NCBI RefSeq assembly: GCF_949628215.1
Contig: NC_134277.1
Span: 110,377,463-110,441,462 of the forward strand
Direction of reading: 5' to 3'
Source of the DNA: Phalacrocorax aristotelis
Taxonomy: Eukaryota; Chordata; Aves; Suliformes; Phalacrocoracidae
DNA length: 64,000 bases
A program made the position numbers and the translations under genes. The notes below the pieces were generated by a model. The model saw nothing but the letters and a program-made list of their open reading frames with translations. It was not told the DNA's origin and made no database searches. Positions 38,881 to 50,861 of this stretch are shown piece by piece (within the stretch, counting starts at the first letter, position 1; every line of letters starts with the position of its first letter).

Positions 38881-39435
38881 AGTTGGTTAGACACAGACAT
38901 TGCTTGGGCCAGTCTCCAAATGACACAAAGGGCAAACTAAGACACCAAAGATCAGTTTGGACATTCCTTCTATTTCTCAAAGCTCTCACAAAGTAAATGA
39001 GCAAGACTAATGCAGAATAAAGTGTTTCTGTACCGTGCCTTCCTTGACCTGAGGGGGGTACAAGAAGTGAACAGATGTACTTACAGCAGTGTTAGCAACG
39101 AAGGAAAAAGGTTACAAGGGTTGGCTTAGATCTGCAAAAGCTAACCTTCTGTTCAGCCTTTCTGCGCTTTCCTGTTTTCAGCTAAGTCTGTTCCCGATTT
39201 CTGTTAGAACCACTCTTGTGATCACCCTTAAGCAAATTTAATTATTCCTTATCCCTTCCACAGAGACCAAACTTTCTATTCTTCACTGTGTCCTCAAAAT
39301 AACGATATTTGTTTTTAAACTGCTTTTACTCCACTGCCTATAGTTCTGCTTTATTTCTGTCAGGCTGTTCATGTTAAAGATTTGGTTGGTCATTCTTAAT
39401 ATTGGTGTTAACCACTACTGCACAATCACTGAAAG

Positions 39436-39545
39436 TTTTTAAGAGCAAATTGGACAAATATCCGACACAGAAGGCTTGGCCACAGCTGATTATTTTGAGA
39501 TAAGACTGTGGAGTAAAAGATCTCATGAGGTTACTTTTTATGGTT
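39436..39545 (+). mobile_element. Probable old CR1 3' end
   Basis: AGTTTTTAAGAGCAAATTGG followed by ACAAATATC resembles the CR1 end where the last ORF2 residues (VFKSRLDK type) precede the 3' UTR. The terminal octamer repeats are lost. Confidence 0.45.
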
Positions 39546-42500
39546 TTCCTTCTTTTTCAGAATCTTCGTTAATGAAACCATGTTTTATAATACCTAACAG
39601 CTTTGCAGAAAACACCGGGTGTTTTTATTAGCTGTACAGGAGGAGATGAGGCTCCACCTAAAGGTGATCTTGCTGCTCTGCAAGGCTATGCAGAAGAAGC
39701 TGGGGAGATTTCTTGGTACTAATTAAAATCCTCTGTAATTGACTGGAAATGGTTCTGTGGCTGGCAAAGATTCCAATGTTGAAAGCCCTGTTTGAACAAA
39801 AGACTAACCTTTTGTTGCCATGAACCGTCTGGCCCAGAAAAATCTTCTTTATTGTGAGGTTTCATGGGTGGGTACTTTGTTTTATTTTTTTCTTTTTGGT
39901 TTTCAATTATTTCAACAATAGGATCAAGACAGTGTTGATGGATGGGCACATGCTGTATACTTGGGAAAAAGTACCCTGCCAAGAGTATCTTGGTGGTGTG
40001 AAATTTTTCAAATACAAATTTAAATTTAGGTGTTTTACAGTTAGATAGGATATTAAAATCAGAAGGTCAGGCTTTGCCCTCATTTACCTCCTTTGCAATA
40101 CTGTATATGTGAATAAATTGCAGATATCTGTGGGCAGCATTTAGTTGAAAGCTGACTTATTGAGAGCTGCATTCTGACAGCAGTAATGTTGCCCATGAGA
40201 TTCATTATTGAAGATAATGTACTGGAAAATTAATATTTGTTTATTCTGATCATGCCAAGGATAATCTGAAATCTTTTATTACACATTTCAAAAGTTGCAA
40301 CTTCAAAATTATAGAAGCCCCAAATAAAACTAAATCACTCTTAATTTTTTGTTGTTGTTGTTTTTTCTAACTTCTTTACAGTTTAATATTGTTTAGTGAT
40401 ATTCCCTACAGGAAGAAAAGAAAATACTACTCAGAAAGAAATATGAATTTTTATTTTATTTGCATTTAAATTTCATTTTGTGAGGCTTTTCACCACAAAA
40501 TGAGAGGCTATCAAGTGTGGACTAGTCCCATAGCTGCACAGTGATGTTATGATTTTTATAGCAGATTTTGAAAAGCTTCAGACTCCAGGCAACACTGCAG
40601 AACTACTGACCCCCAGACTGAACTGTGACCTCATGCTTCTCTGGTAGCGGCACTAATTAATTTAAAAAGTAGGTTTTTAAAATCTTCTTGGACAAGGAGT
40701 GTCTCTAGTTCGTGTCTTATATGTCATGTTTTCAAAGTTGAATTAAAAATAACATTTCTTGTATTTTGGTTTTGTCCAAAACATAAAGACTAAGGCAATA
40801 ATAGTCAGACAGCTTAATGGGTCACCTTCCTGAGGGTCCCACTGCATTTGTATCAATGTGTTTCAGTCTGTTATGTGTTGACCTCTGAGCCTGATCAGTC
40901 ATTTTTAAGGGATGCACAAACAGGAACCGGATTTATAGATGCTACACAGTGATCTATGTGCACATGAAATTTCCAAAGCAGCTCCACTAGGAGATTTTTA
41001 GGGACCACAGATTGAAAGAGAGTAAGAGAAATATTGCTGTGACTTACTGCTTTTAGATTCTGCTAAGGTTTTTTCACTCACTGGATAAAAAGGCTCTTGG
41101 TAAGCTGCAGGAGCTCTCAAAATCAAGTGACTGTCATACCTAGTTTGGAGTCCAAGCCTGACTTAGGAGCTAAATGCCTTCTGACCAGAGCTGGCCTGCC
41201 CCTGTACCCATCCCTGCAAAATATCCACAGTCAGCCTTCAGATTCTTGTGTAGCTGTCTTTTACAGTCCCTGAGGGATAAGAGTAGTTGTTAGCCATTGG
41301 GTTGGTCTGTGTGCACCCCAGCACCCACTGATTTTCCTCAGGCCTGCCTTTAGGTGGGTCAGGCTGCAGAAGCAAGGGAATGGGTTTATGCTGTAAGGTT
41401 GGTAGTTCCCAGATCTGAATGACTAAGCCTCACTATTCACCCCTCACTTTCTACCACTGCTCAGCTGCAGCTTACTGCCCTGGTCACCTTGGCTCCAAAG
41501 TCCTTCTCCTCTCCCACCTCACATCCTCAGATTTTTGTTCGTGCCTCCCTCACCAGCCCCAACCCATCTAGCTGTCTTCCGGCCTGCCCGCCCCTCAGCT
41601 TTGGCTTTGCTGGTTTTGACTCTGACCATTGGGTAATATGCCTGACAAACACAATTAGCATGGGTCACAACACTTCAGCACACGGTTACTCTACCCTTTC
41701 ACTAATGGTGAGGCTAGAGCAGGTCGGCATTGATAACAAGCCTGGATGATTCTTGAGAAATCATGCCATTTATCGCTTTGCTCCAAACAGGTTATTTTCC
41801 TGTGGTCTACCATTCAAGTACCGCCTGGCCCAGTCTTGCTTAGTTTCTGAAATGAAGTGAGTGGAACATGTTGAGGAAGATACCGGGCTGCCAGCCTTAT
41901 CTCACAGTCACATTTGAGCCGTTCTCTTTCTGACAGATATTAGGAGCATATTACTACCACTGCAGACCTGATAAGAGAGCTCTTAAACACACCCAGAGCT
42001 GGAATATCCACTGTCATATTCACCCATGTTCCCATGACCAGTGACTGAGGATGAGACTGTTCCTGTGATGCCTTATTGCAGAGCAACTTTGGAGCCAAAG
42101 AGCAAGTGTGAGCCTGGATGTCAGTCATTCCTGCTGGCTTCCACGAGGTTCAAAAAATGCAGTCACAGCTACGTTCAAGCAGCAGAGATCACAAGCTTCT
42201 TCCACATGAGTCACCAAGGTTAAATAGTTTATCATCGTTTTGTCATGTTTGGACCTGCATGTCATACAAATGAATCTCTTCTGAAATGCCACTGAACTGT
42301 AAAGTTATACCAAAACTTCATTTTGTCTGTAAAGTGTAGTATGCTGAGAAAATTATAATTACTGCTTGGGTCTTCTGCAAATCTGAAATTAGGAAGTGAT
42401 TTATTTGGAGTCACTGGACTCACAGACTGTGCATGTGCTCCTTCCCATAGAAATACGCTTCATGTCCCCTAAGCAACTGCTCAACTGTGCCCCCTCCTTC

Positions 42501-44020
42501 CCTCTGTAACTCTGACTGAATACTGGTTTATCAGATTGTTGCTAAGATTCTGTACTCTTGCTTATAGGTGGTTACTCTAAAAAGAGGGTTTGCCCTCCTG
42601 TTAGGATGGATCCAATAATCTGGTCCTCCACAGCTTTTCTCATCTCTGTGGTATCATTCCTTTTTCTCCCCCCAGTAGACATATACACATACAACACTGC
42701 ATATGATGGCATTAGATTCCTATAATCAGCTCCACGTCCATGTGTTTGGAGGCAGTTGAGCAATCACATGAAATGTTACCAATCCTTTATTAAAAGAGAC
42801 TTAAACTTCTTTCTACTCCCAAACCCAGATAATGTTCTTGGCCCGCCTCAATGTGACAGAAATCTTATAGCAGCAATTTGAGGCTGAAGAAATCTGCTTA
42901 ATTTTATAACTTGCATGTGACATATATACATGTATGTTTGTATATGTAACAGTTGTAGCCACTTCATTTCATGGAGGTTGTTGTAATTATGCAAGGAAAT
43001 CTCCCACAGGGTCAATGGGGGCAGTACTTGCGGAAGGTGAGAAATGCAAACGGATTGTTCTTGTGATAATTAATTCTCTATTCATCTGATGGATTTTCCA
43101 TTCAGGCCCAGCTGAGTGGGTTAGCAAAACAAAGACAGATGGCAGCAGATTATGTCAAACACTTCTTTGTTAGTGGGTAATCAGCACAGATTTCACCTCC
43201 CTGCACCCTTCACTTAGGGCTCAGTCAAAACCCATTCAGTACGTGGAAAGACTCCTATTGATTTTGATGGGCACTCAGCCAAGGCCTCTGTCTCAACAAC
43301 TTTCTCAGCTAAACTTTGGCCTACTCATCATTTTTGAAAGTTTTGGGGTTGGTTTTTTTTGTTTGTTTTTAAAGAAAGAAGAAAGAAATGCTGATGTAGT
43401 CACTCTTGGGGGCTACAGGGGGAGAGAACAAGCTGTACTGTTATATGCACAATATACTGTCATAGGCATATCCAAGGTAAAAGGTCAGCCTGTTTTAATT
43501 CTGTGAGTTTTATGCCAATTAAGTTCAGTTTTTAGGGAAAGCGTAGGGATGAGGTATCTGGCTGAAATGTGTGCTCTGTCTGCCTTCTGAGCTGCATCCC
43601 CTGGAAGAGGTTGATGAACAAGCTGTGTTTGGGCTGAGTACACACCTGGGAGCCTGGATCTGCTCCGAGTGGATTCTCAAAACCCTTGGCTGCAGGTGTC
43701 TTGTGAAGGCTTTGGCCACCCCTGCTGAGATCTGCCAGGTGCTGCCTATTTTCCCCTGCTTTGAAACACACTTTGTTAGGCCAATCTGTCATTTTGGTAT
43801 AAAACTTGTTGCTGTCCCTGGGATGACCTTGTAGATGTTGGTCATATTTCATATTATTTCCACAGCTCTAACTGAAGCACCTTACCCTCTTTCCACATAT
43901 TACCTATATTCATATCTAATTGGCTTTTCTGCATAGCACATTCCTTTCTGTGATGCTGGCTCCTCCCTATCAGTGTCAAATGTCCATTTTGCTTCTTAAA
44001 TGGGTACATATACAGGCACG
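39546..44020. other. Intergenic, no gene seen
   Basis: AT-rich non-coding DNA. I recognise no exon or mobile element; open frames are short and unsupported. Confidence 0.5.
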
Positions 44021-44890
44021 ATCATAGAATCATAGAATCGTAGAATGGTTTGGGTTGGAAGGGACCCTTAGAGGTCATCTAGTCCAACACCTCAGCAGTG
44101 AGCCGGGACATCTTCAACTAGATCAGGTTGCTCAGAGCCCCGTCCAACCTGACCTTGAATGTTTCCAGAGATGGGGCCTCTACCACCTCTCTGGGCAACC
44201 TGTGCCAGTGTTTCACACACTCATTGTAAAAATTTTTTTCCTTATATCCAGTCTAAATCTACCTTGCTTTGGTTTCAAACCATTAGCCCTTGTCCTGTCA
44301 CAATAGGCTTTGCTAAAAAGGTTGCCCTCATTCTTCCTATAGTCCCCCTTTAAGTACTGAAAGGCTGCAATAAGGTCTTCCCGAAGCCTTCTCTTCTCCA
44401 GGCTGAACAACCCCAGCTCTCTCAGCCTGTCCTCGCAGGAGAGGTGCTCCAGACCTCAGATCATTTTTGTGGCCCTCCTCTGGACCCGCTCCAGTAGTTC
44501 CATGTCCTTCCTGTGCTGAGGGCTCCAGAGCTGGATGCAGCACTCCAGGTGGGGTCACACCAGAGCAGAGCAGAGGGGCAGAATCACCTCCCTCGACCTG
44601 CTGGCCACACTTCTTTTCATGCAGCCCAGGATACAGTTGGTTTTCTGGGCTGTGAGCGCACATTGTTGCCTCATGTCCAGTTTTTCGTCCACCAGTACGC
44701 CCAAGTCCTTCTCTGCAGGGCTGCTCTCAATCCCTTCATCCCCCAGCCTGTACTGATATTCGGGGTTGCCCCAACCCAGGTGCAGGACCTTGCTCTCAGC
44801 CTTGTTGAGCTTCATGAGTTTCTCACAGGCTCACCTCTCCAGCTTGTCTAGGTCTCCTTGGATGACATCCCGTCCTTCTGGGGTGTGATC
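44021..44890 (-). mobile_element. CR1 LINE, 5'-truncated, minus orientation
   Basis: The 3' tail at the left edge carries three ATTCTATGA-type units (ATCATAGAATCATAGAATCG on the plus strand). Coding remnants in the minus strand include [12 protein letters not shown] and [19 protein letters not shown], and further upstream [20 protein letters not shown], all typical of CR1 ORF2. Frameshifts break the frame. The well-kept tail suggests a comparatively recent copy. Confidence 0.95.
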
Positions 44891-47800
44891 TCTTAGAATG
44901 AATCCTTCCTGTCTTAGACTGTGTGTTTAGTCTTTCTATCCTAACACACGTACTCGTAAAAGCACAGAAGCATTAAGTATGCAGTCCTGATGTGTTGCTT
45001 GGCAGAGGCTATGCAAGCATTAACCAAAAAGAAGCATGCACAGAAATTAATTCCTCTAACAGAGATCAAGGAGAGCCATAGGGCAAGGTTTTAAAGAGCT
45101 TCTCTTGTGCTCCTGTATTGCAGCTCATTGGCAATGCCAGAGGTGCAGACCGAGGCTGTTGCTTGCCCTGGCCAGCTGACTGGGATGGATGGGGGAACTC
45201 CAGTATGGCCAGTGTGCATCCAGCAGGCAGCACAGGCACAGAAACCCACCCCAATATAGGACTGCCCTCTGTAGGCAGGCCAGGCCGGCTGAGTTAGCCT
45301 CTAGGAAAGGGGGTTTTGTGTGTGGGCAGGGCTCAAGCTAGGGCAAGTTACAGCTCCACAAGCACTGAGCTGCAAGGTGATGCAGGATGGCAAGAGAACC
45401 AGGTGCAGCCCCAAGCACCAGCCATCTACTAGTCACACCAGAGGCATTTCAGGACAGAAAGAACAGAAAGGGATCAAATGTTGCTAGATCAATAACAGCA
45501 TCAGATTTTGTTATGCTGCTTCTGTACCACCTTCTGGAAGAAATAAACAGATATCTAAGGGTCTTGTGTATCCACCCCCTCATTTCTTCATACAATTCTG
45601 AGCAGAAATAAACAAACACAGTCATCAGGTTTTGCAGAAAATAGTCTGCTTTTGCATGGCCTTAGGTACTTGCCACCTGATACACCAGCACGTGCACTGG
45701 CTGTTTGCTTTAAAAAGGGATAGAATCCAGGTGTTTTGTCATAGCTCCTCAGGCGTGCACAGGTGAAGGCACCTGAAATGCCCCCAGGTGCATGAGGCAG
45801 AGCAGACTGAATAACCAGTCTGAAAACAGGCCAGTTTAAAACTTCCAAACTGAACGTGTGTTTCAGATCCAGCTGCTCCATCAGGCGTTCTTGATCTGGA
45901 CAGTGGTCAGAGGTACACTGTGCCACACGGTGCTGTGTGCCCTCTGGCTTTGGCAGCTCATTTCACTGTTGAACAGAATCAGGGTGAGTGGAAATTTGCC
46001 CACGTCTGAAATTAAAATCCAGAAGTGTTTGTAACTGCCAAAAGGCGTCTCTCTCAAATATCATGATGTGCAGTATCTGTGCAGATTTACAAATGTTTCA
46101 AGATTCAACAGGGTTGCTGCATAGTTATGTTTGCTTTTAATGTTCTGCTTTTTAAATTCTCTCCCTCAAAGCCCTTTGATACAGATAAAGAGCCAGAAAA
46201 AAGTTGCCAAAACCTATTGTTTTCCAGGAAACGGAGGCAGCAGTTCAAATTCAACGTGAGTAGGAGTAAAAGGTTTCTGTTGATTAAAATTGACTTACAT
46301 ATTTTCTATTCATTATTTTCTAATTATCAACATGTGATGCGAACACCAACCAGTTCTGATTTTAAGGATTTAAAATTAATATACATGGCTGTCAGCAGGT
46401 GGCTCTGCATGAAGAGCGAGCTGTGATCTTGATGTACGCACAGAACTGGAACTGTTTCAAACAATCTGTTTTATTTTTTAAGCCAACAGGAAGATAATAA
46501 AGGCCTATGATTTGTCAGTACGAAAGGTATTTGTCAGAGGAAAGATAAGTAAATGAAAATCTCTTGCTTGAAGGAAACCGTGGCAATGCTGGGATTACGC
46601 TGGTAGAGGAAACATCTGGTAATTTTGAGAGTAGTCATGTCAGCTCTGCTAGATATGCAACCAGGTTTTAAGGTAATGCATCAAGCATTTTACCTCTGTT
46701 TGAGGGTTTGGTTTTTTTTTGTTTTCTTTTAAAAATCCCTACTACTTATATAAAGGACATTTTTGAGGTACAACGTCACTGAGTGACAACAGTGATAGAG
46801 GAAGAACTGAAACTTGGGATCTTACTGCAGTAAATGGGAAATTTCCCATTTCTTTCAATGGGAGTAGGATTGGCTCCTCAGTGCTTCATAGTATCAGGCT
46901 GAGGGTTGCTGCAGTGGCTCTCAGGCAGGGCTGCAGATCAGCCAGAGTCTGAAGCTAGCCCAGCTGTAGCAATGGCTTCATGAATATATAACAATATAGT
47001 CTTGTTTGAAGTTGTTTGTGTAGCTATCAAAACGACGTTCATGATCTAGCCCAGGAAGTTTTGTGGCTATTGAAGGTAAAGGTTGACTCAGGGATCCTCC
47101 GTACCCTGAGCTGTGCATGTGACTGCTGTTTCTGTTTGGCATTTTTCAGTCTTTCTTTGGAAACTGAAATTGCGTGCTGCTCTGCACATGTGTCTTGTCT
47201 GAAGGAAATTACAGTTTAATTAGATAAACAATATAACACATACTGGATAAATGAGAGAAATGTGCTTTCCCAGTATTTCAGTTATCTTATTTTAATGGTG
47301 GGAAGCAGTTGTCTTTTGTAAGCAGGTGAGAGGATCCTGTGCAAATGTATATTTAAAAGCCTTTATGAACACATGAGAATAGTGAATTGGAGTTAGGTTT
47401 TGAGAGAGAAAACTGGCTTATACTGGATGACTGGGCTGTGGAGAGAGTACAGTGTTTAGGGAGGAGGCAAAAAGGGAACAATATGTTAGCTGCAGCTAAA
47501 TATTCCTGGCCATTTCCATAGTTCAGCATATATGTTGAATGTACTTACAGTACTTATGCTGAAGATGTTTTGATCTTTTTAATGCGATCCAGAAAGAAAT
47601 TACGTCCTTTTCTGAAATTCAGTTGTGACAGATCTTCTAGTCATACCAATCCTGTTCTGCGACATTCTGCTTGGCAGTGAATTATTTCTCTGTAATGAGA
47701 GCTTTATTTTCAGTTTATTTGGGGACCAGGGGATTTATTTTATTTTTAGTATTCTACTTCACTCAAGGTATTGGTTTACTTAAAGTAAACCTAAAGCGAG

Positions 47801-48146
47801 ACTAAGGGAACAAAGAAGTAAATCAGATTCCTGAGGCTCCCTGAGTACCTTCCTTTTCAGCAGAGCCTTGCAATGGCAAAGAGTTACTGCTCATCGCATT
47901 ACTGCCACACTGCATTGCAAAGAAGAGTTTTCCAGTCTTTGCATTACAGACTGGTGCTACCTAGCACTTGTTGTTCCGTTTGCTCTTTTTAAGCTTTAAA
48001 ACAATGAAGATCAGTTTAGATGTCCAGGCATCCTTGGGTACAGTTGTTTACTGCTAACATCTGTATGCTGATGGTGCTTATTTTCTTTTTCCTTTGTGTC
48101 TTGGAAAAGATCTTGTCAAAGGGTCCTGTAATAGCCACTGAGAGGT
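44891..48146. other. Intergenic, no gene seen
   Basis: Unique-looking sequence. The longest open frame, 46079-46426 forward, has no recognisable domain and unremarkable composition. Confidence 0.5.
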
Positions 48147-49321
48147 AATCACAGAATTGCAAAATTGCTAAGGTTGAAAGGCACCTCAAGGGATTGCCTC
48201 GGCCAACCTGCCTACTCAAAGTAGAATCAACTAGAGCAGGTTGCTCAGGGCAGTGGCCAGTGGGATTTTGAGTATCTCCAAAGATTAAGACTCTATAGCT
48301 TCTCAGGGCAGCCTGTGCCAGTGCTCAGTCACCTTTCAAATAAGAAGCAAACAAACTCTTCCTTATGTTTAAACAAAAATCTTGGAGTTCAACTTGTGCC
48401 CATTGCCTCTTGTTCTGACACTGGACACCATGAAGAGTCTGACTCCATCTTCTTTACTCCCCACCACAAGGTATTTATGTAGTCTGATGAGATCCTCCCA
48501 AGCCTTCTCGGCTCAAGGCTAAACAATCCCAGCTTTCTTAGCCTCTCCTTCTATGTTAGATGCTCCAAGCCCTTAATCATCTTAGTGGCCCTTTGCTGGA
48601 CTTGCTCCAATATGCCTCCCTCTCCCTTGTCCTGGGGAGCCCAGAACTGGACCCAGCACTCCAGCTGTGGCCTCACCAGAGCTGAGCAGAGGGGAAGGAT
48701 CACCTCCTTCAGCCTGCTGGCAACACTCCTCCCAGTGCAGCCCAGGGCACTGTAAGGCTTCTTTGTGAAAAGGGCATGTTGCTGGCTCATGGTCAACTTG
48801 TTCACCAAGACCTCCAGGTCTTTTTTGCAAAGCTCCTTTCCACCGAGTCAGCTCCTGGTGCCTGGGGCTGTTCCTCCCCAGATGTAGGATCTAGCATTTC
48901 CCTTCGCTGAATTTCATAAACTTCCTGTCTGCCCATTTCTCCAGCCTGTTGAGGTCCCTCTGAATGGCAGGACAGCTATCTGGCATATCAACCACTCCTC
49001 CCAGTTTTGCATCATCTGCAAACTTGCCGAGGGTGCACTCTGTCTCATCATCTAGGTCATTAATAAAGAAGTTAAACAGTATTGGACCCAGTTATCAACC
49101 CCTGGGATACTCCACTAGTGACTGCTTTCTGCTGGACTTTGTGCCACTGGTCGCAACCCTCTGGGCCCAGCTGTTCAGCCAGTTTCCAACCCACTTCATT
49201 GTCCACTTACCTAGCCTGTACCTTATCAGTTTATCTATGAGAATATTACAGGAGACTGTGCTGAAAGCCAAACTGAAGTCAAGATAAACATCAGCTGTTC
49301 CCCCCTCCTCTACTGAGCCAG

Positions 49322-49918
49322 TCACAGAATCACACAGAATCACAGGCTGGAAGGGACCTCAGGGATCATCTAAGTCCAACCTTTCTAGGAAGAGCACAGG
49401 CTAGACAAGATGGCCCAGCGCCCTGTCCAGACAACTCTTGAAGGTGTCCAATGTGGCCAAGTCAACCACTTCACTGGGGAGATTATTCCAATGGTTGACT
49501 GTCCTCAATGTGAAAAATTTCCTTCTCATGTCCAATCGGAATCTGCCCAAGAGCAACTTGTGTCCATTCCCCCTTGTCCTCTCCATGTGACTCCTTGTAA
49601 AAAGGGAGTCTCCATCTTCTTTGTAACTACCCCTTAAGTACTGGTACATGGTGATGAGATCCCCTCTGAGCCTTCTTTTCTCAAGGCTGAACAAACCCAG
49701 CTCTCCCAGCCTATCCTCATATGGCAGGCTTCCCAGTCCTTTGATCATCCTGGTGGCCCTTCTCTGGACCCCTTCCAGCCTGTCCACATCCTTTCTGTAT
49801 AATGGGGACCAGAACTGCACACAGTACTCCAGGTGTGGCCTGACAAGCGCTGAGTAGAGCAGGATAATGACTTCTTTCTCTCTGCTGGTGATGCCCTTTT
49901 TGATGCAACCCAGCATCC
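49322..49918 (-). mobile_element. Younger CR1 LINE inserted in the older CR1
   Basis: A 5'-truncated copy whose tail (TCACAGAATCACACAGAATC on the plus strand) abuts the older element. Its ORF2 C-terminus is still open for 171 codons (49916-49401), with [60 protein letters not shown] and NNLPSEVVD. The better-kept frame compared with the host copy fits later insertion. Confidence 0.93.
49401..49916 (-). pseudogene. CR1 ORF2 C-terminal fragment (reverse transcriptase end)
   Basis: The region is the C-terminal tail of the CR1 endonuclease/reverse-transcriptase protein, without the catalytic RT core or endonuclease. It has no promoter of its own and is a dead remnant, though the frame is uninterrupted. 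Confidence 0.85.
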
Positions 49919-50830
49919 TGTCAGGTCAGTTAAGCACGATTTCCCTTTCAAAAATCCATGCTTATTATTCCCAGTCACCTTCTTGCCCTTGATGTGTTTT
50001 GAACTGGTTTCCAGGATTATGTGCTCCATCACCTTCCCATGGATCAACATGAGGCTGACTGGCTTGTCATTCCTGGGGTCGTCCTTCTTGCCCTCCTTGA
50101 TGATAAGAGTGGCGTTTGCCTTCTTCCAATGCTCAGGAACCTCCCCAGATCACCACAACATTTCAAAGACAATCAAAAGTGGCATTGCAACATTTGTCAG
50201 TTCCCACTGCACTTGTAGGTGCACCCCATCAGGTCCCATGGACTTGTATGTGTCCGGTTCAAGAGGGGGTGCTTCAGCTTTAAAGCAAGTCCCATGGAAA
50301 GAGGCCTCGCTGATGATTTTCCCCAGTCTTTCTTCAAAACAGATTTTATCAGCTGGTCTTGAACATGGTCGGCTAAAATTCTGGGGCAGGTGAGTCCAGT
50401 AAGGGCCCTGACGGAGAATTTGTGAGGCTGGCTGTTAGGATAAACTGTCTAATTTGCAGGAGGAGTAAATGGGAAGTGGAACTTAGAGCAACTGTAACAA
50501 TGATGAAAATCTGGGGTTTGTGCTTCTGTCAGTGGGGAGAAGAAGAGAGGACCTATACAGAATTTACAGGTTTTAGTGAAATTCTACTCTTCTATGGCTA
50601 CTATGAGTCACTTTGTATTTATTTCACCCGAGCACCCTTTTTGTGTGTGAATTGACTACACTGCCTCCTGAGTGGATTTACGACTTCTTGGTCTCTTCTT
50701 CAGGAACTGGAGAACTGAGAACAGAAATAGTTTGATGAAAGCTCACGCGCTCACAGAACTAGCTTAAACTGAGAGGTGCATACAGTGTGAAAGTTATTTA
50801 CAGATGGCAGAACACAGACTTTCTTTCTGT

Positions 50831-50861
50831 GTTGTTGTTGTTATTATTATTATTATTACAT
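50831..50861. repeat. (GTT)n(ATT)n microsatellite
   Basis: GTTGTTGTTGTT passes directly into ATTATTATTATTATTA. A simple compound repeat. Confidence 0.85.

Larger units (their letters stand above)
48147..50392 (-). mobile_element. Older CR1 LINE split by a nested CR1
   Basis: Two pieces of one element, 48147-49321 and about 49919-50392. The left piece has the tail, the 3' UTR and reverse-transcriptase remnants (VYLDFSLAFSTVSCNILIDK, KWVGNWLNSWAQRVATSGTK, QQHALFTKKPYSALGC). The right piece continues the same ORF2 upstream, with plus-strand text like CACCTTCCCATGGATCAACA corresponding to the conserved RT region. Stops and frameshifts are many. Nothing suggests current activity. Confidence 0.9.
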
